This document shows positions 1-6,709 of a stretch of DNA of 22,513 nucleotides, piece after piece. Location: contig CAYVQU010000081.1 in NCBI GenBank assembly GCA_964453155.1, positions 1-22,513 of the forward strand. Reading direction: 5' to 3'. The notes below the pieces were generated by a model. The model was not told the DNA's origin. It saw nothing but the letters and a program-made list of their open reading frames with translations, and did not search any database. The position numbers were made by a program, and so were the translations under genes. This DNA comes from CAYVQU01 sp964453155. Its GTDB lineage: Bacteria > Chloroflexota > Anaerolineae > Anaerolineales > UBA11858. How positions within the stretch are numbered: position 1 is the first letter of the stretch; every line of letters starts with the position of its first letter.

Positions 1-669
1 ATTTGGTAAACGCCAATCGGTTTGGTGGCTGCCACCGTTACTGGTATCGCCACAGTTATTGCTGTTCATTGTCCCAACGGTATTGAGCTGCGTCAGATCG
101 GAGAGCGCAGTTGACCATGTCCGCGTTGTATTCGCGCAGTTTGCGTTCTTTAACCAGATCAACCCCGTCAGGTTGTCGGTCACTGTACCGTCGTTTTTGA
201 CCGTGAAACGCGGGCTGGGCCAGGCTACCCCTTTTTGTAACTCGCCGTCTTCACCGGTTACACTGCCATCCGTGTAGGTGTCTCCAGTTTTGGGGACAGG
301 CGCGCCACTCCTGGTCCCCGTTTTCAGGCCCCATTCGCCACTCGTCAGACCCCAGAATGTTTTCCCACTCATCACATCAACCGCAGCAGCACCATTTGTA
401 TCATCTGCGGCCGGGGCTTTCCCCATAATATCGTCCAGGGTGTGCATCGTGCCTGTTCCGGGCGCAACCCCAGGCTCAGTGAATGAACTCTGCGAACCCG
501 CGGTCCCGGAATCCAGGCGGTCATAGATGTCTGCCAGCGTGTACGAATTCGTGGACCCGGGCACCGCGCTGGAATCTGTGGTTCCAGTGGCGGCCAGGAC
601 CCCAATCGTCACCACCAACGAGGCAATGACGCCGACAATGATGAAAATTACACTTTTCCTGATATACAT
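1..669 (-). CDS. Exported DUF1566 (Lcl C-terminal type) protein, 3' end outside window
   Basis: The frame is open from the ATG at 669 to the window edge, giving 223 codons without a stop, so the C-terminus is missing. A near-ideal Shine-Dalgarno AGGAGG (675-680 on the complement) lies 5 nt before the ATG. Residues 5-27 form one hydrophobic segment after Arg4-Lys5, a signal peptide or membrane anchor. Residues 43-119 are a low-complexity Gly/Thr/Ala-rich region with the motifs LADIYDRL, LDDIMGKAP and GKTFWGLTSGEWGL, which I recall from the N-terminal parts of other DUF1566 proteins. From residue 154 the DUF1566 pattern is clear: RFTVKNDGTVTDNLTGLIWL, then TWSTAL, two Cys (178, 206) and DWRLPN at the edge. 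DUF1566 domains occur in secreted, often fibre- or surface-associated proteins, and the molecular function is unknown. It lies 76 nt downstream of the membrane-protein gene on the same strand. Confidence 0.82.
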   Translation of the reverse strand, partial: MYIRKSVIFIIVGVIASLVVTIGVLAATGTTDSSAVPGSTNSYTLADIYDRLDSGTAGSQSSFTEPGVAPGTGTMHTLDDIMGKAPAADDTNGAAAVDVMSGKTFWGLTSGEWGLKTGTRSGAPVPKTGDTYTDGSVTGEDGELQKGVAWPSPRFTVKNDGTVTDNLTGLIWLKNANCANTTRTWSTALSDLTQLNTVGTMNSNNCGDTSNGGSHQTDWRLPN

Positions 670-745
670 GGTTGCCTCCTAAAGCATATTTGGTGGTTTG
701 GTTGTTACGTTGAGGGGTCATCACTTCATTGGCTTTCTCCAATCC

Positions 746-1267
746 CTATTCTCCAGTCTCAATCACCACCTCCCCCCTCTCAATTTCAGCTTTTGCTCCC
801 TGGCGCATCCCAACCCAAGCAATGATCAAGGCGATGCTGTCGATCAGGGCTTCGTCGAATCCACCGGGAATGGTGCCGCCGAAGAGCGCATACAACCCGG
901 CTCCGATGAGGGGGATAAATATCCATTTGGGCGTGTCGGGATTTTTACGCAGTGATAACCCAAAGGTGAACAAGGCTCCGATGGAAGTTACCGCGGCATC
1001 ATCCACGGAGAGCGGCACCGCATCTGGTAAAAACCCATACAAGGCGCTAAAAATATACGGCAAGCTGACCGAGAACCAGGATAAATCTTTGACCCACATC
1101 AGCATAAGCACCCCTAGGAGACAAAAGGCGACAAATACCACGGCCATGATTAAAAACCCGGTCATGATATCCCACTTCCACCAGCCAACCGCCAACCCGA
1201 TCAACGGAAACACTAACGCCGATATAAAGAAGATAATTGCTAGAAAAGTTTTGATTTTGTCAGACAT
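746..1267 (-). CDS. Small polytopic membrane protein with internal repeat, distant YkvA/DUF1232-like motif
   Basis: A 173-residue, very hydrophobic protein. Hydrophobic segments run at about residues 7-29, 34-58, 66-80, 92-106, 115-133 and 142-155, and the tail is short and charged. I do not recognise a named family. Two stretches repeat each other at an offset of 49 residues: 76-107 (LY, P85, D89, A91, S95-I96) and 125-156 (LY, P134, D138, A140, S144-I145). The first, with FLPDAVPLSVDD, recalls the PDxIP...DD motif of YkvA/DUF1232 proteins; that similarity is weak and only suggestive. The start at 1267 has a purine-rich GGGAAGGGA just upstream. A long plus-strand frame overlaps it (729-1289), but the minus frame has the amino acid make-up of a real membrane protein. 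Function unknown. Confidence 0.75.
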   Translation of the reverse strand: MSDKIKTFLAIIFFISALVFPLIGLAVGWWKWDIMTGFLIMAVVFVAFCLLGVLMLMWVKDLSWFSVSLPYIFSALYGFLPDAVPLSVDDAAVTSIGALFTFGLSLRKNPDTPKWIFIPLIGAGLYALFGGTIPGGFDEALIDSIALIIAWVGMRQGAKAEIERGEVVIETGE

Positions 1268-1332
1268 GGTTCCCTTCCCAATTTTTTGAACCGCTAATTA
1301 GCGCGAATAACGTGAACAATTGAATAAATTTG

Positions 1333-1426
1333 TTAACGTCATTGCAAACGTAGTGAAGCAATCTTAACCTAATCTAGCAAAATCTCAGATTGCTTCGGCG
1401 ATAATGCTGCCTCGCAATGACGTTAA
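1333..1426. repeat. Dispersed palindromic repeat, copy 1 (94 bp)
   Basis: The ends are a perfect 13-bp inverted repeat: TTAACGTCATTGC at 1333-1345 and GCAATGACGTTAA at 1414-1426. Inside, GAAGCAATCT (1355-1364) pairs with AGATTGCTTC (1387-1396). A diverged second copy lies at 9229-9314. The element has no room for a protein, so it is a REP- or MITE-like non-coding repeat. It sits between the 3' end of pta and the 5' end of the membrane-protein gene. Confidence 0.75.
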
Positions 1427-1434
1427 TATCAAAC

Positions 1435-1466
1435 AAAAAGGCGACCTCAGGATCGAGGTCGCCTTT
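1435..1466 (-). terminator. Intrinsic terminator of the ackA-pta transcript
   Basis: A perfect 12-bp stem (1437-1448 with 1455-1466, core GGCGACCTC/GAGGTCGCC) and 6-nt loop. Read leftward, the stem is followed by TTTTTG, so it fits transcription coming from pta. Confidence 0.85.
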
Positions 1467-1564
1467 GATGTTAACACAAACCGGAAAATTTACAACCCGA
1501 TTTCAACATACAATCGGTCCCAACCGACATTGTCGGTCAGGAGTTCCTGGGACATTTCCAATCG

Positions 1565-3661
1565 TCACTTGTTTTGGGCCTGAATAGCAGTAATTGCAAT
1601 TGTGTTGATAATATCATCCACCGTGCAGCCCCGACTGAGATCATTAACCGGCTTATTTAATCCTTGCAGCACCGGGCCCACGGCAATTGCCCCAGTTTCT
1701 CGCTGAACGGCTTTATAAGTGTTGTTGCCGGTGTTCAGGTCTGGGAAAATCAAGACACTGGCCCTTCCGGCCACTTTTGATCCGGGCATCTTGCTGGCGC
1801 CAACGCTCATATCGACCGCGGCATCGTACTGAATCGGCCCTTCGATCGGCAGGTCTGGGCGACGCTCTCGAGCAAGCTGGGTAGCTGTGCGCACCCGATC
1901 GACCTCCTCGCCAGTTCCCGATTCCCCAGATGAATAGGAAAGCATCGCAACTTTAGGTTCAATCCCAAAAGCCTTACCAGTTTCAGCTGAGGCAATGGCA
2001 ATATCGGCCAGCTGTTCAGCATCTGGTCGTGGTACGACTGCACAATCACCATACACCAGAACCCGGTCTTCTAATAACATAAAAAAGACGGATGATACAA
2101 CCGAAACACCAGGTTTTGTTTTTACAAATTGGAAAGCCGGGCGAATAGTGTGGGCGGTACTGTGCACTGCACCGGAAACCATCCCATCGGCATCGCCCAT
2201 ATACACCATCATCGTTCCAAAATACGAAACACCCCGCATTGCATCTCTGGAAAAGTCCATGGTGATCCCCCGATGCTGGCGCAACTCGGTATATTTTTGG
2301 GCGTACGCTTCAAATTTTGGATGGTTCTCAGGCTGAATGATGGACACTTTATCTAGATCAAGGTCTATTCTCCTCCGAGCGAGTTTTCGATGAATTAGAT
2401 CTTCCCGACCAATTAAGGTAATGTCAACCACATCCAAATCGACCAGATGGGCAGCTGCTTGCAGGATGCGCTCATCCTCTCCTTCCGGCAGCACAATGTG
2501 CTTTTTATCCGCTTGGGCCCGTTGAATCAGGCTATAGAGGAACATTCGAGGAGATACCCCCCGGGGTTCGATCCGTCCAAAGCGGTTCTGCAAACATTCG
2601 GCGTCAACAAATTCGTTGAAAAGTTTCTGGCACACTGCGATCTTCGCGGGGCTTTCGGCGGTGATATAGGTGCGAACCGATGAAATTTTTGAAACCGTCT
2701 CGTAAGTTTCACTCTCCACAGCCAAGATCGGCAGCCGATTGATTGGCAAGCCATCTAGTACTTTTTCAACGGAAGGCGCTGGACGCTCTCCAGTTGTAAG
2801 CAGCAAGCCTGCCAGCGGCGGGTAATTACTCGAACGATTGGCGGCTATCGCGCTCAATATCACCTCGCCGCGATCACCTGGGGTGATCAGTAAAGCATTT
2901 TCCTTCAGACGGGGTAGATAGTTTTGCATATGCATGGCAACAACCATATAACGGGTCACCAGATGATCCATCCGATCTTCGCCAAATAACGTGTCTGCGC
3001 CTAAATGGTTGGCAATTTCTTTGAGGGTTGGACTACCCAATAAATCATTCTCAGGTATGGCCGAGACACAGATTTCATCAGGTAACGCTTCCTCTAGCGC
3101 CTCGCGCGTATGGATTACTTCTTCAGGATCTACCCGGTTGACACCCACCCCTAATACCGGGCAACCTCGATCGGTGAAGGCATCGACTGCCCGGTGGAGG
3201 GTACTGAGCACTTCATCAAGATCACATCCGGCTGCGCCGGTTAGAATAATCACCGGGCTACCAATTGCATGGGCGATAGCTACATCGGCATCAAACTCAA
3301 AAGCCAAGCCCTCATCACTCATATCCTTCCCAATACAAACCACATAATCGTACTGATCTTCCAATTTTTTGTATTTTTTGATCACCCGATTGATCAACTC
3401 GTCAACTTCTCGATGTGCCAATAGATCGATGGCTTCGTAAGCCTTAAAGGCATAGGTGTCCTCATAAGGAATATTGAGATTGAAATGTTTGAGTAGCAGG
3501 TCAATATTTGGATCTCTCCCGCCTTCCGGAGCATCAGTGATAATCGGCCGAAAGACGGCCACTCGGGGTGTTAGGCGCAGCAGCCATTCCATAATACCTA
3601 ATGAAATCAGGGATTTACCAGTACGCGGTTCGGTCGCGGTAATATATATCGATTTGTACAT
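1565..3661 (-). CDS. pta: Phosphate acetyltransferase, long form
   Basis: Pta converts acetyl-CoA and phosphate to acetyl phosphate and CoA in the cytoplasm, the step before acetate kinase. At 698 residues it is the long three-domain form (E. coli Pta is about 714). Residues 1-200 are a BioD/CobB-like P-loop domain with TATEPRTGKS at 8-17. A DRTGG domain follows at about 213-325, with TPGDRGEVIL at 260-269. The catalytic PTA_PTB domain runs from about 373 to the end: IVLPEGEDERIL near 389, SGESGTGEEVDRVR, GPIQYDAAVD and VLIFPDLNTGNNTYK. It lies 138 nt downstream of ackA on the same strand. A weak TGGTAATTT (-10-like, 3694-3699 on the complement) could give it its own promoter, but the -35 region is poor. 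The terminator at 1435-1466 ends the unit. Confidence 0.97.
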   Translation of the reverse strand: MYKSIYITATEPRTGKSLISLGIMEWLLRLTPRVAVFRPIITDAPEGGRDPNIDLLLKHFNLNIPYEDTYAFKAYEAIDLLAHREVDELINRVIKKYKKLEDQYDYVVCIGKDMSDEGLAFEFDADVAIAHAIGSPVIILTGAAGCDLDEVLSTLHRAVDAFTDRGCPVLGVGVNRVDPEEVIHTREALEEALPDEICVSAIPENDLLGSPTLKEIANHLGADTLFGEDRMDHLVTRYMVVAMHMQNYLPRLKENALLITPGDRGEVILSAIAANRSSNYPPLAGLLLTTGERPAPSVEKVLDGLPINRLPILAVESETYETVSKISSVRTYITAESPAKIAVCQKLFNEFVDAECLQNRFGRIEPRGVSPRMFLYSLIQRAQADKKHIVLPEGEDERILQAAAHLVDLDVVDITLIGREDLIHRKLARRRIDLDLDKVSIIQPENHPKFEAYAQKYTELRQHRGITMDFSRDAMRGVSYFGTMMVYMGDADGMVSGAVHSTAHTIRPAFQFVKTKPGVSVVSSVFFMLLEDRVLVYGDCAVVPRPDAEQLADIAIASAETGKAFGIEPKVAMLSYSSGESGTGEEVDRVRTATQLARERRPDLPIEGPIQYDAAVDMSVGASKMPGSKVAGRASVLIFPDLNTGNNTYKAVQRETGAIAVGPVLQGLNKPVNDLSRGCTVDDIINTIAITAIQAQNK

Positions 3662-3755
3662 TTCTCTACTCTATTAACCTCTCAATTTGACCCAAATTAC
3701 CACCGGACATTCTTCTGTAGCATTCAAAAGGTAGCAACTTGAATTGGTTATACTT

Positions 3756-3767
3756 TGTTGATCAACA
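3756..3767. promoter_or_regulatory. 12-bp perfect palindrome between ackA and pta
   Basis: TGTTGATCAACA is its own reverse complement and lies in the 138-nt spacer about 95 nt before the pta start. It could be a repressor operator, but 12 bp alone can occur by chance. Confidence 0.25.
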
Positions 3768-3799
3768 GTAACTACTCAGGTACACTCCATACAAAAACA

Positions 3800-5011
3800 T
3801 CAGGCGCTTTCTAACAGCGCGGCTGTTTGCTGGGCGATCTCTAACTCTTCGTTGGTGGGGATCACTAATACTTTTACAGCGCTATTCGCATGCTGAATTT
3901 CTGTGACCGCACCAGTCGCGCCGCGCTCATTTTTCTCAGGGTCAAGCTGTATTCCTAATGCAGCCAGCCCCTGGCAGGCATGCCACCGAACATAAGGGCT
4001 TTTTTCACCTACACCGGCCGTGAAAACAAGCGCATCGATGCGCCCCAATGCTGCCAGATAAGCACCAAAATATCGCTTAATCCGGTAGGTATACATATCA
4101 AGGGCCAGTTGGGCCTGAGGATCGCCCTCTGCCTGGCGACGTTCGATATCCCGGAGGTCGTTGTCCCCGCTGATTCCGATCAAACCACTTTTCTTGTTCA
4201 GCACATTATCAATTTCATCAAACGACATCCCCAGCTTTGTACCAAGGAAGAAAACGATGGTTGGATCAATATCTCCGCAGCGAGACCCCATCATGAGGCC
4301 GGGCAGCGGGCTGAAGCCCATTGAGGTGTCGATCGATTTTCCTCCCCGAACTGCAGCGATGCTAGCACCGTTTCCGAGGTGGGCAGTAATAAGATTGGTT
4401 TGATCCACCGGCGTTCCAAGATGTTTGATTGCTGCTTTACAGACATAAAAATGAGAAGTGCCATGAAAGCCAAACGAACGAATGCTGTGCTCTTGATAGA
4501 GTTCGTCAGGAATCGCATAGCGATATGCTTCAGGAGGCATGGTCTGATGAAAAGCGGTATCGAAAACCGCGACTTGTACAGCCTGCGGGAATATTTCGGT
4601 TGCGACCTCAATACCGGTTAGATTAGCAGGATTGTGTAACGGAGCTAGCGGAATCAGGTCTTGGATGGCTGCTCTTACTTCATCATTGATCACTGTTGGT
4701 TGGCTGAACCGCTCGCCACCATGTACTACCCGATGCCCGATGGCGTTAATCTCCTGAGATTTGGTGATCACACCTAATTTGGCATCCATTAGCAATTTAG
4801 CAACTTGCTCCAATCCCTGGCGGTGATCGCGAATCACTGTATCATCTACAAATTCATTTTTCTGGCTACCTTTGGTAACCAAGTGTTTGATCCGGCTGGT
4901 TTGCTCCCCGATTCGCTCAACTAGCCCCTCAGCCAGAGAAATACCCAGCTGCAAATCGAAACATTCGTATTTTATTGAAGAACTTCCAGAATTAATAACT
5001 AGAATTTTCAT
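3800..5011 (-). CDS. ackA: Acetate kinase
   Basis: AckA makes acetate and ATP from acetyl phosphate and ADP, completing the Pta-AckA route. From the ATG at 5011 the protein has 403 residues, the usual AckA length. Family signatures: KILVINSGSSSIKYE at the N-terminus, HRVVHGGERF, VFDTAFHQTMP (catalytic Asp), FGFHGTSHFYV, HLGNGASIAAVRGGKSIDTS, GLMMGSRCGDIDP and, near the end, TAGVGEKSPYVR. The frame extends upstream to a GTG at 5047, adding 12 residues. I reject that start because a TATAAT box lies at 5048-5053, putting the predicted transcript start downstream of the GTG, and because KILVINSGSSS is the normal N-terminus of the family. GGTGG lies upstream of the ATG as a modest ribosome site. 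It is the first gene of an ackA-pta unit. Confidence 0.97.
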   Translation of the reverse strand: MKILVINSGSSSIKYECFDLQLGISLAEGLVERIGEQTSRIKHLVTKGSQKNEFVDDTVIRDHRQGLEQVAKLLMDAKLGVITKSQEINAIGHRVVHGGERFSQPTVINDEVRAAIQDLIPLAPLHNPANLTGIEVATEIFPQAVQVAVFDTAFHQTMPPEAYRYAIPDELYQEHSIRSFGFHGTSHFYVCKAAIKHLGTPVDQTNLITAHLGNGASIAAVRGGKSIDTSMGFSPLPGLMMGSRCGDIDPTIVFFLGTKLGMSFDEIDNVLNKKSGLIGISGDNDLRDIERRQAEGDPQAQLALDMYTYRIKRYFGAYLAALGRIDALVFTAGVGEKSPYVRWHACQGLAALGIQLDPEKNERGATGAVTEIQHANSAVKVLVIPTNEELEIAQQTAALLESA

Positions 5012-5047
5012 TTTTGTACCACCATCTTTCTTTGTGAATTTTGGCAC

Positions 5048-5077
5048 ATTATATCCCTATCCAGTTTTTATTGGCAA
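5048..5077 (-). promoter_or_regulatory. Sigma-70-type promoter of ackA
   Basis: On the minus strand, TTGCCA (5072-5077) and TATAAT (5048-5053) are separated by 18 nt: five of six and six of six matches to the housekeeping consensus. Transcription would start near 5041, giving a leader of about 30 nt before the ATG at 5011. Confidence 0.75.
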
Positions 5078-5092
5078 TATAGCTTATCTGAA

Positions 5093-5779
5093 TCAATTAA
5101 AGGTCACAGGAATATCATTCACTATTCGAATTTCGGAAGTACTCACTGCGCAACGGTAGGCCCGGACCGCTACGCCCTGCTGAGCGACAATAGCTAATGA
5201 GTCTGAAAACGCAGGATCAATGGCGCGGTGGGGTTTGAAGACCTCCACATCGGACCGCTGGACGATAAAGACCACGGCGGCCCGGACTCCGTTTGAGAGG
5301 GATTGCGCTAATTCGAGCAGATGCTTCCGCCCACGGCTGGTCGGCGCATCCGGAAACATCCCGATGGCATTCTCCACCAGGGTGACGGATTTAGTCTCGA
5401 CCCAGCACACCCCCTCTGGACTGGAGAGATAGGCGTCAATGCGGCTGTTCCCCAATTTTTGTTCGAGCTTGATTTCCGGGTAATTAAATTCGGGCAGCAA
5501 TCCAGCCTGGACCGCTTCTTTAAACAGATAATTCGGCAGCCGGGTATCGAGAGAGACCAAAACCCCATTATGTTCAACGAGTTTAAGATCGTAGGGTGTC
5601 TTCCGTTTGGGATTCCCGGCGGCTGCCAGCCAGACTCGGACTCCAGGGTTCAATAATCCCGGCAAGCGACCAGTGTTCGCAACATGGACCTCAGCGGGTT
5701 TGCCGTCTACGCGCACCGCGGCGGTAAAGCGAGTATTACGCCAGACAAATTCAGCGGGGATGAGGGTTGGGAGTTTCAT
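5093..5779 (-). CDS. sfsA: SfsA family protein (sugar fermentation stimulation protein homologue)
   Basis: A 228-residue protein of normal SfsA length. It begins MKLPTLIPAEFVWR, has NTGRLPGLL in the OB-like N-terminal part, then SRIDAYL, VETKSVTLVENAIGMFPDAP and TSRGRKHLLEL, which form the conserved nuclease-like core (acidic residues plus the Lys of VETKS). EIRIVNDIPV closes it. SfsA was named for an effect on maltose metabolism in E. coli and binds DNA; its biochemical role is unsettled. A GTG at 5788 would add MPF. I prefer the ATG at 5779 because the family normally starts at this point; neither start has a clear ribosome site. It lies upstream of ackA on the same strand, but ackA has its own promoter in the gap. 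It is divergent from the response regulator gene. Confidence 0.93.
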   Translation of the reverse strand: MKLPTLIPAEFVWRNTRFTAAVRVDGKPAEVHVANTGRLPGLLNPGVRVWLAAAGNPKRKTPYDLKLVEHNGVLVSLDTRLPNYLFKEAVQAGLLPEFNYPEIKLEQKLGNSRIDAYLSSPEGVCWVETKSVTLVENAIGMFPDAPTSRGRKHLLELAQSLSNGVRAAVVFIVQRSDVEVFKPHRAIDPAFSDSLAIVAQQGVAVRAYRCAVSTSEIRIVNDIPVTFN

Positions 5780-5869
5780 AAATGGCACAAAGGAACAAGG
5801 AAGGTTTCACGTAAAATCTTATCACCGATTCTATGTTTCACAAAATCGAACCAGGGCTTGCAAACCAGT

Positions 5870-5875
5870 TATAAT
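5870..5875 (+). promoter_or_regulatory. -10 box before the response regulator gene
   Basis: A perfect TATAAT lies 30 nt before the ATG at 5906. The matching -35 position (TCGAAC at 5846-5851, 18-nt spacer) is poor, so this promoter may need an activator. The predicted short leader contains the GAGGA ribosome site. Confidence 0.5.
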
Positions 5876-5905
5876 GGAGAGCACAATCCGAATTCGAGGA
5901 AAATA

Positions 5906-6643
5906 ATGGAACAAAAAATTCTGGTGGTCGACGATAATATTTTCAACCGAGATGGTGTGCGACTCTATTTGTCGACCAAAGGATTTTCAGTCACTGTGGC
6001 GGGAGATGAAGCCACCGCCTGGGATCTGGTCCAGAAAACCGTCTTCCAGGCCGCGGTCATTGACATATCGATCCCCCCTGATCCGGATACCCTGGTCCAG
6101 TCAGAACATAGTATTGGTATCAGCCTGACTCACCGCATCAAAAAATCACAACCGGCTTTGGGGGTGGTGCTCTTCTCCGCCTATGAAGACCGCGGGGCCG
6201 ATGTCTTTGATATGATCCGCACCGGAGTGCGGGGATTGGCTTACAAACTAAAAGGATCGCCACCCGATTCTCTCCTGCAAGCCGTTGAAGATGTGATCGC
6301 CGGGCGGGTAGTAATCGATCCAGAGGTCCACACGAACCGGTCAGCGATCAGGGATGAGATCGTAAACCGGCTAGACTCCGAAGAAAAAAACTGGATTGAA
6401 TTTGCCCTGACGGCTCACGATGATCTCACCCCGCGCGAAAAAGAGATCGCGCAACGAGTAGCCGCGGCCCACAATACGCATAACATCGCCCAGGCCCTGG
6501 CGATCACCCCTAAAACTGTCGAAAATTACATCGGTCGCATCTACGATAAACTTGGTTTCTCGGAAATTTCTACTGAAACATCAGGGTTGCGCAAAGTCGT
6601 GCTGTTGGCGAAGGTTTGTATGATCAATGAGCTAGAGGAATAG
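5906..6643 (+). CDS. Response regulator, NarL/FixJ type (REC + LuxR HTH)
   Basis: A 245-residue DNA-binding response regulator. The receiver domain spans about residues 3-125: acidic pair Asp9-Asp10, phosphoacceptor Asp53 in AAVIDISIP, Ser in VVLFSAYED and Lys in AYKLKGS. The C-terminal LuxR-type helix-turn-helix lies at about 184-230: LTPREKEIAQRV, then TPKTVENYIGRIYDKLG. The frame is open further upstream to 5684, but the ATG at 5906 is chosen because MEQKILVVDDN is the usual receiver start and GAGGA lies 6 nt before it. It lies 66 nt upstream of the histidine kinase on the same strand, so the two form a cognate pair (inference from order). The segment between Asp53 and the conserved Ser carries an insert (PPDPDTLVQSEHSIG) that is longer than usual for the family. 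Confidence 0.93.
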   Translation: MEQKILVVDDNIFNRDGVRLYLSTKGFSVTVAGDEATAWDLVQKTVFQAAVIDISIPPDPDTLVQSEHSIGISLTHRIKKSQPALGVVLFSAYEDRGADVFDMIRTGVRGLAYKLKGSPPDSLLQAVEDVIAGRVVIDPEVHTNRSAIRDEIVNRLDSEEKNWIEFALTAHDDLTPREKEIAQRVAAAHNTHNIAQALAITPKTVENYIGRIYDKLGFSEISTETSGLRKVVLLAKVCMINELEE

Positions 6644-6709
6644 AACACGGATGACGCAAATTTGCGATTTCGAGCACATCTAAGGTCTAAAAAATAACTC
6701 AAGAAAATT

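Noticed and set aside
1..669. Phage tail fibre gene
   Set aside because: DUF1566 and the GKTFWGL-type repeat occur near phage genes at times, but there are no other phage genes in the window and the protein has a signal segment.
729..1289. Plus-strand frame of 186 codons over the membrane-protein gene
   Set aside because: It is antisense to a well-formed hydrophobic protein, has no domain signal and no ribosome site.
5684..5905. 74-residue N-terminal extension of the response regulator
   Set aside because: It runs antisense to the start of sfsA, contains the TATAAT box and lies before a canonical receiver start with GAGGA.
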